64,000 bases of DNA from Antedon mediterranea (Eukaryota; Echinodermata; Crinoidea; Comatulida; Antedonidae). Position numbers and translations under genes: made by a program. The stretch's first letter is position 1. Every line of letters starts with the position of its first letter. The stretch covers positions 10,776,932 to 10,840,931 of the forward strand of contig NC_092679.1 in the NCBI RefSeq assembly GCF_964355755.1, written 5' to 3'. Shown piece after piece: positions 46,057 through 57,185 of this stretch. The notes under the pieces are model-generated. The model was given only the letters and a program-made list of their open reading frames with translations. It was not told where the DNA came from and did not search any database.

Positions 46057-47120
46057 GGCCCTGTTAGACCGTTTTAGCGTACGACGCTAAAAGAATGTGT
46101 GTCTGAACAGTTAGGAATTAGCGTACAACGCGTCGTACAACGGTTGTAGCGTTGTAGTGGAAAACGGTTATTAGTACCGTTTTAGCGTACGACGCTACTG
46201 TAAGTCAACGTTGTATCCAATCAGAACGTTTCCTGTTATGACGCGAAACAAGGTTTTACCTAGGCTGACATCTTGTATCGTCAATGTGTGAGATGGATTT
46301 CAATAACAAAAAGGCCAGAATAAATAAGGCCTAACTACACTACAAATACAACTGTTACAGTACAAAGGCTACAAACTACTATCAACTGATTACCATTATA
46401 TTTTCTAACAAATGACATAAATACATGCACCTTGTATTTAAACATAGGAAATACGATCCCATCCGCTTTTAGGCCTAGCTAGGCCTAGAGCCATTCACAC
46501 ATTTCATTCAAGCTAAAAACTAGCGTGGGACATCAAGTCACTCATTCATACAAGGCAGACTAGACTGGACAAGTTTAATGCTGAAAACCCCCTAACTCTT
46601 AAAAAATTCAGTAAACAAACAAGGGGAGCTGTGTCCCTTTTATTAGCAAGTTAAGGGTTATTTTCAACCGACTGGACCAAAGAATATATCTTTGACTGGA
46701 CTGGATAGACTAATCACAATCAATTTTTTCTTCATCATTAGGAGGCCTACTTTATTTTCGTAACACAAGAGCCTGGGGAAAATGTTTTTTACTACAAAAT
46801 AAAAACAATAGAAACAGAAATTTGGCTTTAGACTATATTTTTCTTAAATAAATGCTGAGGTATGTTTTATTTACGGCAAATTTTGTCATAATTGTAGGGC
46901 TGAGATCTTGGCCTATATACAGTGGAAATAATGATGAAAACACGTGGGTAAGAGCACATGAATATGCAACTAGAAACAACCTGAATGACGCACTTCCGTT
47001 GTAACGACATCGTACGCTATGGGTCTGAACACCTCGTTTTTTTTTTCTGTGGTTTGTAACATGACCTTGCTAGTAACGTTGTACGCTAAACGGTCTAACG
47101 CCATGGGTCTGAACATAGCC
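46057..47120. mobile_element. Inverted-repeat element with TAA duplication and AGCGTACGACGCT palindromes
   Basis: TAA at 46054-46056 and 47121-47123. The left end GGCCCTGTTAGACCGTTTTA aligns with the reversed right end GGCTATGTT, a 13-nt insertion, then TTAGACCGTTTAGCGTAC. AGCGTACGACGCT palindromes recur near 46076, 46125 and 46184. It is probably another Harbinger-type non-autonomous element. Confidence 0.68.
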
Positions 47121-49140
47121 TAAGAGTGCAATTTGAGGGCAACTAGAGGTTCATAAACTCTAAAACTGTTCTTACTGTACCTCATCCGCAAGCATGGTAG
47201 GGCTGAGGTTGTGGAGTCTATCTCGCATCCTCTAAAGTACAGTATCACAAAATCCTGCATCCACCCAGGTTTACTGTATAATTTTGAGATGACTACACAA
47301 TAATAATAAATTTAATAATATACACATACTTACACCAAACCAATACAAACTATAACAAATTAAGAAAACTTTACAGAATACAAATTAAATGGTGAGTAAA
47401 GAAAGTGTGCCTAGACTAATCTACAGTATACATACATCATGCAAACAAAAATGGACAGAATGGGTAACTTTAATTTAGCCCAAGATCTACCTTCCTAGTC
47501 CTTGCTTAATGATTCCATTCCATAATTGTGAATGAATACATCGAATACTTCTGAAATACAATTAAGATATAAACCATAATAATCAGTCAACTGTGTTAAT
47601 GAATGCTGTGAATGAGGTACTGAAATTTACAGTTAAACCGATACAAAAGCATGTTAATCTTGTCAACATAAAGATTGACCTTAAACTGTAGATGTGCAAG
47701 AAACTTTTCACGCTGCTGCTCTAGCCCGCTACGTCACACGAGATGACTCATTCATTAGATGAAATCAAGCAGCAGTATAGTACTACACTTTGACATTTTT
47801 GTTAAAATGGAAACTCGACTATAATTTATAGGTACCACCTGTTGAATCCAAAAAACGGCTGGGAAAAGAGTCTAATGACAAATCCCAAGCATTTCTGGTA
47901 TTTATGAATCCCATGATATTACTATAATTCACTGTCAGATAATCATTGAATTATTATCAAAACAGTCCATTGAAGTTTTTGTTTGTAATAGGATACTTGA
48001 AGTATAGGCTTGATGAAGTGACCCCCAGACTTGACCTTAGCAATAACAATAAGCAAGCAGCGTTTTTTGTAAGAAATATTCTTGTTTATATGACGGTAGA
48101 GTCGCACAGCACAGATTTTATGACATTTTATGGGTGCTCATAAATTCTTTAAAAAATGTAATTTTTCAATGAAACTTTTAACGAAAGTGTATTTCATAAT
48201 ATGGAGCAACTTTTGACATGATAAAAATGGTGTGTTACAAAAAAATTATGCGAGTACAACGCGTACAAAGAGTAGAAAATGTTGCAATTTATTTTTTTCC
48301 CCATTCTTTTTATAGTAGATTTCATTTATTTTGATTTTGTAAATTAACGATGCACGTGCATTTAAAACGACATCACTCATGTGTGAGCTGAGGCCCACGG
48401 GCATGAAGTCGTTTGGAGCGTAGATAAAAATTGTTTCGAAGTATAGACCACTATCTAGACTTAAGTACCCAGGAAATTGCATTGTAATTTTTTTTTTTGG
48501 AGGGTCAAAATTGCACTTATCAAGACAAAATTCAGCACAGCCCAAGGTTTCTCCTTTAGATATAATGCACATGACACATGTCTGTCACATAGACATTTTA
48601 ATTGTACATCATTTACAATGCTAAAACATTAAATTCTCAAGCCACTCAAAAACTGTTTCGCGGTGTCAAAATTAATGTTTCTAAGGTGATCACAATGAAT
48701 TTTATGATCATTATGAATGACATCTAGATAATTTATCATACAGTATAGTATTAGTGTACTGTATATGATGCAGTATTGTAAGTAAATGCATACTGTGGTG
48801 TTTTGTGTATTCATGAATTGGAAGGATTCAATTAGTCAGATTTAAATCTGTGTGTAGTCACTTCCTTTGTTTGAATAAATAGCTACATGTATGGAGTCAT
48901 GTACATGTTTTCAATGGTGAATCTATATAAATTTATGTAAGGGCAAAATTCGGAAAATCGGTAATTAAGTTGAGTTAGATAATTCTAGTTATTGACAAAT
49001 TTAAAACGAATTTAGCTTCAACAATTTGCTCCAAATAGGAGTGTTTTCCGATCGCGGTATACATTGTCTAATGGATGTCTATGCTGAAAAATACCAGCAC
49101 ACAAAAAAAGAGGATGCTTCGCATTTACCTACTGGCTACT
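47121..49140. other. No gene or element supported
   Basis: AT-rich. A 108-codon minus-strand frame at 48246-48572 has no recognisable domain and is not called. Confidence 0.4.
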
Positions 49141-49141
49141 G

Positions 49142-50915
49142 TTTTTTTTTCTGAATAGTCCATCAGTACAAACAATGCGCTAGACTATTAAAACGCAGAA
49201 TAGATGTATTACGATTTACTGTATACTGATAAAAATAGATATTTATCTCGAACTAGGCTGTGGTAAAACTTGACGATGTTTGGTAATGAACAAAATCATA
49301 GTAGCAGTAGCAGTACTGTAGGGCTAGGCCTAACTATACCGATTATGTTATTAGTTGGCCGTCGGAATTTTAATATTTTATGCGATTGGGTGTTGGGAAG
49401 GGAGACTGTATTCCAAAATAAGTAAAGTTTTCATCCAATACAATGGGCTTTCATGACGTCTTTATTGTGTATCAACAATCGCTTAACATTTTGTTCATGA
49501 TTCATTGTTATTTTTGCCGTTGTGTGTGACAAAAGCTAAGATGTAGGCTATGTCTGTTATTGAAAAGCCAAGGCAAAACATTTCAATTTTAATTCTAGAT
49601 AGAATACAGAAAACCGTTTCAAAAGAGGTCTACTACATAATATACAGTAAGCTAGCCTCATTCTATGAGTTTGTTTGTGAATAAAAAAGCCCATCGGCGG
49701 CAAGTGTGTGCACTGATTTCTGTGACTCAGCCCTGGGGCTAGCTGTCTAAATCATAGTATTTGAGGGCCTGTCGTGACAAATATGGTTCGAGGCCCAAAT
49801 CGGTCCGGCTGGAGCAGTATTGGCTCTAAATTTGTGGCTAAAAGGAGTCCGCCACTGCCAAAATAGCCTAGTTCCAATGACAGTTAATATTTTATGCGAT
49901 TGGGTGTTGGGAAGGGAGGCTGTATTCCAAAATAAGTAAAGTTTTCATCCAATACAATGGGCTTTCATGACGTCTTTATTGTGCTTGAGACGATGAATAG
50001 ATTGTTTAAATCGATACGATCGAATATTTGTAAAGAATAACGAGGAGCGTGAATGCGTCCGACGGCCAACTAATAACATAATCGGTATAGTTAGGCCTAG
50101 CCCTACAGTACTGGCTACTGTAGGCCTAAAAAGATAGTTTTGCTGTGTCGTGAGGTAAACACATGTGTCGTGGATTAGAGTTCTTTGATTTTCTCTAAGT
50201 AAAAAATAAATCAGCATGTGAACTTCGAACTATGGTTGTTTATTCCCAAGGTCACAATTTAAATTCTTTCATTTTCTGGTCAGCAAAGTCGGCCTGGTAC
50301 GATCGTGGGTATAGACACAGGAGGAACGTCAAAACAACAGCCCGTAGGCACCAGTTGATTTCATGACTCGACCGACCATGTGCGAACAACAGTCGGCGGC
50401 TGAGTTCATCATCATCATCAATAGTCCTCTCGACGACGTAACTGTACTGTATCACAAAAATCGCACATTGATTTTATAAAACAGTTTACAGATACTCTAC
50501 TTCTTATTAAACAGATACTCTACTTATTAATTTTAATATTGAAAGTTGTTTTTTGTTCATTTAACGTTAATGCGAACGAAATAAAAGTAAAGTTGAAGAA
50601 TAAAGAATATAATACAGTATATTATTATTGTTTTGTAGTAGTACTGAATTGTTACACTAAATTAATATGCAGGAATATTCCTTCCTTATTTGATTGATGT
50701 GAAATTCAATAAATTTGTTGGGCGAACGGTGTCAGTCAGACTAGGCCTACTGTAGAAATAAAATGATTTTGTTCATTTACAGTTACAGTTTTACCACAGC
50801 CTAGTTTGAGATAAATATCTATTCAGTATACAGTAAATCGTAATACATCTATTCTGCGTTTTAATAGTCTAGCGCATTGTTTGTACTGTACTGATGGACT
50901 ATTCAGAAAAAAAAA
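49142..50915. repeat. Nested palindrome with internal direct repeat
   Basis: Outer arms 49142-49270 and 50787-50915 are complementary (CTGAATAGTCCATCAGTAC with its complement; GAACTAGGCTGTGGTAAAAC with GTTTTACCACAGCCTAGTTT). Inner arms 49312-49366 and 50058-50112 are almost exact complements (AGTACTGTAGGGCTAGGCCT). Directly next to the left inner arm, 49371-49469 reappears in direct orientation at 49885-49983. A rearranged inverted-repeat element or recombined duplicates is likely. Confidence 0.85.
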
Positions 50916-51202
50916 AAAAAAAAACAAATTACAAAATTTCCATGAACATCAGTCCTGAAACCAGTAATTTATGTGAGGTCAAATTCAAGGTCACACATGA
51001 TTTGGGGTTTTTAAAGAACATCTTATGGTCATTCCTCGGTCTAAAAAATATTTAAAATGTGTAAAAGTTAACCAAAAAGTTACGGGTTTTGATGCTTTAA
51101 CCCAGCCTAGGACATGCTTTTGTTGATATCTTAATCTAGGCTTACACTAAAGACAAACATTGAATTTAATTCAAGGTTTAATATTATAATTTTATTCGAC
51201 TA

Positions 51203-51365
51203 AAGCTCTGTCTACAATATCAAACTTTATGTGACAAAAAATGTGATGTGCCCATATATGGATATGATGATGTTATATCACTAACTGTATTTGGGCATAT
51301 CACCACCATATTTGGGAACATCACACTTTTTTTGTCAAACTAGTTTGATAGTGTAGACAGAGCTT
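51203..51365. mobile_element. MITE, 163 bp, TA-flanked
   Basis: The ends AAGCTCTGTCTACA and (opposite strand) AAGCTCTGTCTACA lie between TA (51201-51202 and 51366-51367). The sequence is nearly palindromic throughout (ATCAAACT / AGTTTGAT). Mariner-type MITE by TA target; class not proven. Confidence 0.85.
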
Positions 51366-51464
51366 TACACTTGTTTTTTTTTAAATATCAGACCTTAAAA
51401 GTGTACTGTCAGCGCGTAACTATTTTTTACAAACTGCAATGACGTAAATTGTGGACCATTTGAT

Positions 51465-51640
51465 TGGTCAGTTTTAACGATCGTAACGTTAAAGTTGAAC
51501 TGGTTTCAACTTTAACGATTTGAGATGTTAACGATATGTAACGTTGATTTTTTACCCCCTTTTCCTGTAAAATCGTTGAATCTGGCCATTCAATGTAACT
51601 TTACGCAAATCAACGCCACTTAACGATCGACAGGCTTATA
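51465..51640. repeat. Cluster of TTAACGAT / ATCGTTAA palindromic motifs
   Basis: TTTTAACGATCGTAACGTTAAA, CTTTAACGAT, GTTAACGATATGTAACG, AATCGTTGA and TTAACGATCGAC lie within 180 bp. It resembles the subterminal iteron zones of elements in this window, but no TIR boundary was found. Confidence 0.5.
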
Positions 51641-51784
51641 AACAACTATTAAAATTCTAAAAGTTTGTCAAAATGTACTATTTTAGCAATTGTGTACATT
51701 TATAGTTTTAGTGTCCGAGTACCGCACCCCGTGCCCTAGTGACGGTTCCACATTTTACACCTTATTTTATTGATTTAAAGTTTA

Positions 51785-52110
51785 AAAAGATTATAGGCCC
51801 TAGGCCTTCTAGTCTCTAGGCTAGGCCTTCTAGTAGGCTATACTCTTTCAAACTGAACACTATTCAAATGCTGAAAGATAAATTCCTAGGCTAGGCCTAG
51901 GTAAGTAGTATTCAAAGTAGGCTATAGCAGTAGTAGGGCTAGACTAGGTAGGAGGCTAGGCCTAGCTTGGGGCTGGGCATTGCCTAGTATAGGCTAGGCC
52001 TATTTATTAGGCCTATTAATATTAAATGCATGAAAAGTTTTTTTTTAGACCAGAGAAAAAGAAAGTTACACCTAGCTAGGGCCTAGGCTAGGCCAAGAGT
52101 AGTAGGCCCT
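51785..52110. repeat. AGGCCTA / CTAGGC-rich low-complexity stretch
   Basis: Dense runs of TAGGCCTA, CTAGGCTAGG and related hexamers. Common background in this genome, here at its densest. Confidence 0.8.
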
Positions 52111-52701
52111 ACTTACTCGTCTGTTAACCTATCCTCCATTATTAAGAATGTTGCTTTAGTATAGTTCCTTAGTTAATATCTATCCATATTCTTCGGGTTT
52201 GTCCATCTTCTAACAAATGTCAATTTTTTTAAAGTCAATCTTGGTCTTTCTCGCACTCTCTTACTTATTTAGCAGCAGTCAGACATTTTCGATGTATACT
52301 TATCATGCACAGAGCGGAAGCAATCAAATGCCTCGTCACACAGTTTTACCGGGAAAATTCACTGGAAATAAAAAGTAGTTCCATAGAAATACACTAAAAC
52401 AAAATACTATCTGTTAAAATTCAAACTAGTAATTAGTTTGAAATCAGTAAAGTCAGTACTCTTTAATTTCACAAAAATTACAAATGTTTTAATAAGTACA
52501 TATTGTTTCTAGATAATTTAATCAACATGAATGTCCATTTATAGACAGTAAGTACGACGACGGGGTCAGTACACTGTTGTTCATTCAATCAATGCCGTTA
52601 TTGCTAATTATTCACGTGGAAATCGTACTTCCGCTTTTTAAGTAGCTACTACTAGAGTACAAGTGTTTGGACGGATATTATGGAACGCCATTACTGCCTT
52701 C

Positions 52702-52858
52702 TTCGGCTCTTTTACCATTCGACACTTTACCATTTTGGCTGTTTCACCATTTTATTTTTATATACGGCTCAGTCTTTTTACCATTACGTTCGGCACTTTT
52801 ATCATTACGTTCGGCACTTTTTCCATTTCATGTGGCTCTTTTACTATTTCATACGACG
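52702..52858. repeat. Degenerate tandem repeat of about 21-22 bp (CGGCACTTTTACCATTACG)
   Basis: About seven imperfect copies of a TTCGGC(A/T)CTTTTACCATT unit. All three plus-strand frames are open across it, which explains three overlapping small ORFs; none is called as a gene. Confidence 0.75.
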
Positions 52859-53674
52859 CACAGTACAGTGAGAAGCTAGAATCAATTCAAAGTGTGTCAA
52901 AAAAAAGTCCAAAATGGTAAATGTGACAATCCAAACTTTTTAATATTTTATAAGGAAGAAGACATCTTAAATTATATAAATCCACTAATAATTTTATATT
53001 TTTGGTAAATTTTATTATTATTATTATTATCTTAATTGTAACCATGGAAACTGGGAGAAACTGGAAAATGAGCAAAAACAGTTATAAATTCGCTTTTATG
53101 TTTTCTAGAAAAAAAGCAACGGTTTTGATACTGCATGAAATTGGTATCTGTTATTAACCATATTAGGCACTCAAAATAAAATGTCAATTATTGCTTTATT
53201 TTGGATTGAAGGAAATACAGGTCGAAAATAATTTTAAAATAAAACCACTAAAATTCACGGCGATTCACGCGCTAATTTTGACATTAACATTTCGAGGAAA
53301 GCTTGAGCTTTATGTTTTTTGTTTTTTTTACACCATATTTAATGAGGGTGATCCATCCAGAGTAAGCATCTGGCCTAATGGTGCAATTAGTATGGTATAG
53401 ATAACCTCGAATCCATGCCTATCACATGCTAGTCCGATATTATCATTACACCATAGTATTATCATTACCATCACTCTCCAGTATATTATGGGCGGCCATT
53501 AGGACCAAACTAGACAAACGTTGCCGTACGAACAATTCCGCTCCGGTAAGTCAAACAATTGGCGTTAAAGACATAATTCCTCGATATATATAGAATATGT
53601 CTGTATTACTATTATAACCAATTTATTGAAGTTCAAATTGGTCTTTTAATACATTTGTATGGTCATAGGTATCT

Positions 53675-53900
53675 ATTCATATTTGCAGCTTACAAACAGA
53701 TGAGGAATTGTTTCAGGTACATTGTCACAGAAAGTACATGCTTCATTTTGTCGAATACCAATTCTTGTCAAAAAAACATTTGTTGCAATTATTCTATTAT
53801 TTCGTTATTTCCCCACAAAAATATTCTTGGGATATCTATATTTGTTTCTGGGTAATTACTTTGATTCAGATTATTCCAGGCTGTTACAACATCATTCCAA
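53675..53900 (-). pseudogene. C-terminal zinc-knuckle remnant of the Tx1/L1 ORF2
   Basis: Two frames: SERNAFWNDVVTAWNNLN then IPRIFLWGN, and after a frameshift RIIATNVFLTRIGI with CTFCDNVPETIPHLFVSC. The C-x2-C-x8-H-x4-C pattern is the usual L1/Tx1 tail. Confidence 0.7.
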
Positions 53901-53919
53901 AAAGCATTCCTTTCAGAAG

Positions 53920-54590
53920 TTAAATTTTTGCTAACAACTCAATACATAAAATAAATAAATATGGTGAAAGAGGGTCGCCTTGACGACATCCTCTTTGTAT
54001 ATTAAAAAAATGTGTTGGGTAACCATTTACAAGAACACTTGATTTACATTCGTTATAAAAAATGTCAATCCACCTTAAAATATCATCACCAAAATTATAG
54101 TTTAAAAGGACTTTTTTCATAAAAGTGTGGGAAACCGTGTCAAAAGCCTTTTCAAAATCAATCATTAACACAAGACTAGGAATATTACGTAATTTGGTGT
54201 AAACTAGGATGTCGTACATTGTTCTAGTACACTCACCTATATATCTACCCTTCATGAAACCTTGTTGGTCCTCATTAATTAGAAGATTTAAAACACATTT
54301 TATTCTTCCGCTATACATGATGAGGCAATCTTATATACAACATTTAAAAGTGAAATAGGTCTCCAGTTTTGAATCAATTCACGTGGTTTATCAGATTTAG
54401 GTAATAGTGTTATTCAGCCCTGTGTTTGACTTATTGAGAGATGACCTGTATCGAATGCATAATTTAATGAGTTTTAAAAAACTCTACTGAAAAACCATCT
54501 GTGCCAGGACTTTTGTTATGTTTCATTTGTTTGAGGACTTTACTAACTTCTTCAAATGTGAGTTTCCCTTCTATTTTTAATTTATCACTT
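53920..54590 (-). pseudogene. Tx1/L1 reverse transcriptase fragment
   Basis: KLTFEEVSKVLKQMKHNKSP and GTDGF lie near 54575-54490; then DEDQQGFMKGR-like text, VLMIDFEKAFDTVSH (motif A), CRQGDPLSPYLFILCIELL (motif B). The frame stops just after, before any F/YADD box. Confidence 0.8.
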
Positions 54591-55044
54591 TCAGCTTAAG
54601 TTGTTTAGCACCCCTTAAAACCTCCTCAGCCTTGGCTGTATCAATAGGGTGTTCACTGTATAAATGTTTATAGAAAGTATATATGCTTTCTTTGATTTCT
54701 ATCTGGCTATTAACTAAAGTAGAATCGTTTTCTTTTATGCAGGTAATTGTAGATTGATTAGCGTTTCTTTTTTCGAGATTAAGAAAATATTTGCTAGATT
54801 TTTTGCCGTCTTTACACCACTGTGCCCTTGATCTAATTATAATTCCTGCTATCCTGATCTTACGTATTTTCTCTAACTCTTCTTTTTTAACCGTCAAATC
54901 TTCTAATACAGATTTTTCTTTTGGATTTAGATTAAAAATATTTTCCAGAATTTCAATTTCCTTTACTAGTTTCTTTTCGATTTCATGATTTTTTTTGTTT
55001 TTTTGGCTAGAGTAGTTTAGTGTTACGCTTCTGATTTCCATCAA
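54577..55044 (-). pseudogene. Tx1/L1 region between endonuclease and RT
   Basis: 155 codons, Lys/Glu-rich coiled region (KNHEIEKKLVKEIEILENIF), then RSRAQWCKDGKKSSKYFLNL and EEVLRGAKQL. This is the expected linker of L1-type ORF2 (WxxxGKKSSKYFLNLEKR). Confidence 0.8.
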
Positions 55045-55170
55045 AAGTACATCTAAAAAAAGTTGATTATTTATACTAAACTCTCGGACATCCTCGTGAT
55101 TTTCTTTCTTTGAATATTGATCAATAATTTTTTTTTTCTTCTACAATAGTGCAATAATCCATATCCTTAA

Positions 55171-55686
55171 AGATGTATTGTCCCTTGAAACACAAAAAAT
55201 GAAAAAAAAAATATTCTAAATTTAAATTGGCCATATCAAAGTAATATTAAAGTTATTCACTTTAAGTCGAAAATTCGAGGCAAAAACAACAATTTTACGT
55301 AATTAACAGGTAAATTAATTTGATTACATTTTGTCTGGAAAATCGTCACGAGCGAAAGTAAACAAAGATTTCAAACCACGAGTATGCATTATGCATGATG
55401 CTAATTAGGATTGTTTACAACTCGTTGCGGTTGAGAAGGTGTTTTCACACAGATCGCAAGAAAGTTTTATGATTATGCATACAGAGTAGCCAAACAACCG
55501 CGTTGCATTATGAGATATGTTTTTATCGAAAACTTTGACTGGAAGTCAAAGTTATTTTTTTAACAAAAAAACGTCCATATTTCGGTTAAATTATTTTTTT
55601 TTCAACTAATTTTTGGTGAAAGTTAATAACTATTATGATACTTTAAAATGACCCACTTTTTTTCGAAATATAAAAAATAAAATTGT
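55171..55686. mobile_element. Roughly 516-bp insertion at TTAA inside the Tx1/L1 ORF2
   Basis: TTAA at 55167-55170 and 55687-55690 bracket sequence that breaks the ORF2 frame. Dropping the insert plus one TTAA joins the endonuclease side (NNSLLKLK) to the linker side (DMDYCTIV) in frame. The start reads AGATGTATTGTCCCTTG. Clear TIRs were not found, so the class is open; the TTAA target agrees with element 28007-29129. Confidence 0.65.
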
Positions 55687-56234
55687 TTAAGTTTAAGTAA
55701 TGAGTTGTTAAACTTCCAAAGCCCAGTACCTTTTTTAATATCGTTAAATTGTATTGAAAGTATAACAATTGAATGGTCGGTCCTATACCCCGGCTTAATA
55801 ATACAATTTGTAACTAAATGCGTAAGGTCTCTAGAGTTTAAAAAGAAATCTAGTCTCGCTTGTTTGAATGGATTTTGTTGTTTCCATGTATAGGATTTAG
55901 TATTCCTGTTTTTTTCTCGCAAAATATCAATTAGATTGTCATTTTGAATTAGTTCTATAACTTGGTTACGTGCATTCTGATTATTGGTGTTTGCATAGTT
56001 TAGGTAATCGACATTAGGATTTAAAACCAAGTTCCAGTCGCCACAAATTATAGTAGGCCTATAAGGGTTTTCAAAATTATGTATGATATCCTCAATATCA
56101 GTATAAAATTGTGGGTTATCTCTATTTGGGCCATATAAATTAATTAAAGTAATACGTGTCTCTTTAATTGTTATGTCAAGAGTTACTAAGTTTCCAATTG
56201 TTATGATATTTTTGATATTCTTTCTAGTACGCAT
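55623..56234 (-). pseudogene. Tx1/L1 endonuclease-domain fragment
   Basis: Metal-dependent endonuclease of the exonuclease-endonuclease-phosphatase fold, which nicks target DNA for target-primed reverse transcription. Visible: TLINLYGPNRD, IICGDWNLVLNP, the block RLDFFLNS, and the catalytic TDHSIV near the end. The first third of the domain is missing. The last 20 or so codons are read-through into the TTAA insert. Confidence 0.85.
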
Positions 56235-56584
56235 TATTTGTTAATGTATTATAATACTGTAAAATAAATAATAAAATTAATATTATATGGCTATTAAAAT
56301 GTTATGATGTTAAAATGTTACGATGACCTTCAATGATTTGCCACTAGGACACATTTGCATTTATTAGGGGTACAATATTCGTTTTTGGACAAAAAATTAC
56401 TATTCCTTAGAATCAGAGAATACCAATTCATCCAAAGGATCTGGCTAGGCAGGTGGCCCAGCCCACCCAATCCCCTACCTTTAATTTCGACAATGCAAAA
56501 GTAGTTTAACTTCACCATTTCAATTCACAATTTCTAGAACTCTGGCCATTCGCTGATCCCATCTCTTTCTATATAATGATCTTG
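56235..56584. other. No gene seen between the Tx1/L1 remnant and the inverted duplication
   Basis: AT-rich, no supported feature. Confidence 0.4.
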
Positions 56585-57185
56585 GACTCGTCGTCATTAT
56601 GTGTTTGTCTTTTCATTGTCAAGTTCTGCAAATACTATGTTTCAATGAATACCTTTCGTAAGAGATGAAATGCTTTAGATTTTTACTTTTGTTCGCTACT
56701 AAAAACTGGAATCCACAACTCACTACACAGACAGACCACAGTTTTTATATCAGTCTCGATATGGTTGGTAGCCACAGATAGTTTTACTGTGCATAATGTA
56801 GTACAAATGTTGTGTTCTGAAGAGAAAGAAAAGCTTGTATATATACTGTTCAAAGTTAGCAGTATGATGTCAGGAGAAAATAAACTCATCTGATTCTTTT
56901 CAATTCTTTATGCGTCTTTCTAACGAACATAAGATATTTTCATTTCAATTAAGCTTATTCATAATAAAAGATTACATAGTATTGGAAAACAATAGACTAT
57001 TAGGATAAAATAATAAAAAGGGTCGGAGACTAATAAAATCAAGTCAATGTCAACTAATATATATAAAAAAGCAATGCTTGGAATGATTGTGTCCACTGTA
57101 AATGATTATGTCTCTTCCTTTTTTCGAAAGAGAAATCAATCCTGGTGGTCACGTATATAGAGATATTCAAAACTTTGTTGCAGAA
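56585..57185. repeat. Right arm of a diverged inverted duplication
   Basis: Reverse-complement partner of 1-760. The block near 57140-57155 (AATCAATCCTGGTGG) is the clearest. Confidence 0.7.

Larger units (their letters stand above)
53640..56234 (-). mobile_element. Tx1/L1-clade non-LTR retrotransposon, decayed and internally deleted
   Basis: Minus strand, in order: endonuclease part (56234-55690; GDWNLVLNP, ARLDFFLNS, TDHSIV), a linking region, RT part (54590-53920; SPGTDGF, DFEKAFDTV, GCRQGDPLSPYLF) and, straight after, a C-terminal zinc-knuckle region (53760-53675; C-x2-C-x8-H-x4-C). The RT catalytic YADD segment and much of the thumb are absent between the last two. The endonuclease N-terminus and ORF1 are also missing. 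Frameshifts and stops are numerous, so the copy is dead. The order and motifs fit Tx1/L1. Confidence 0.85.

Noticed and set aside
48246-48572. 108-codon minus-strand ORF
   Set aside because: No recognisable domain, AT-rich, no splice or neighbour support.
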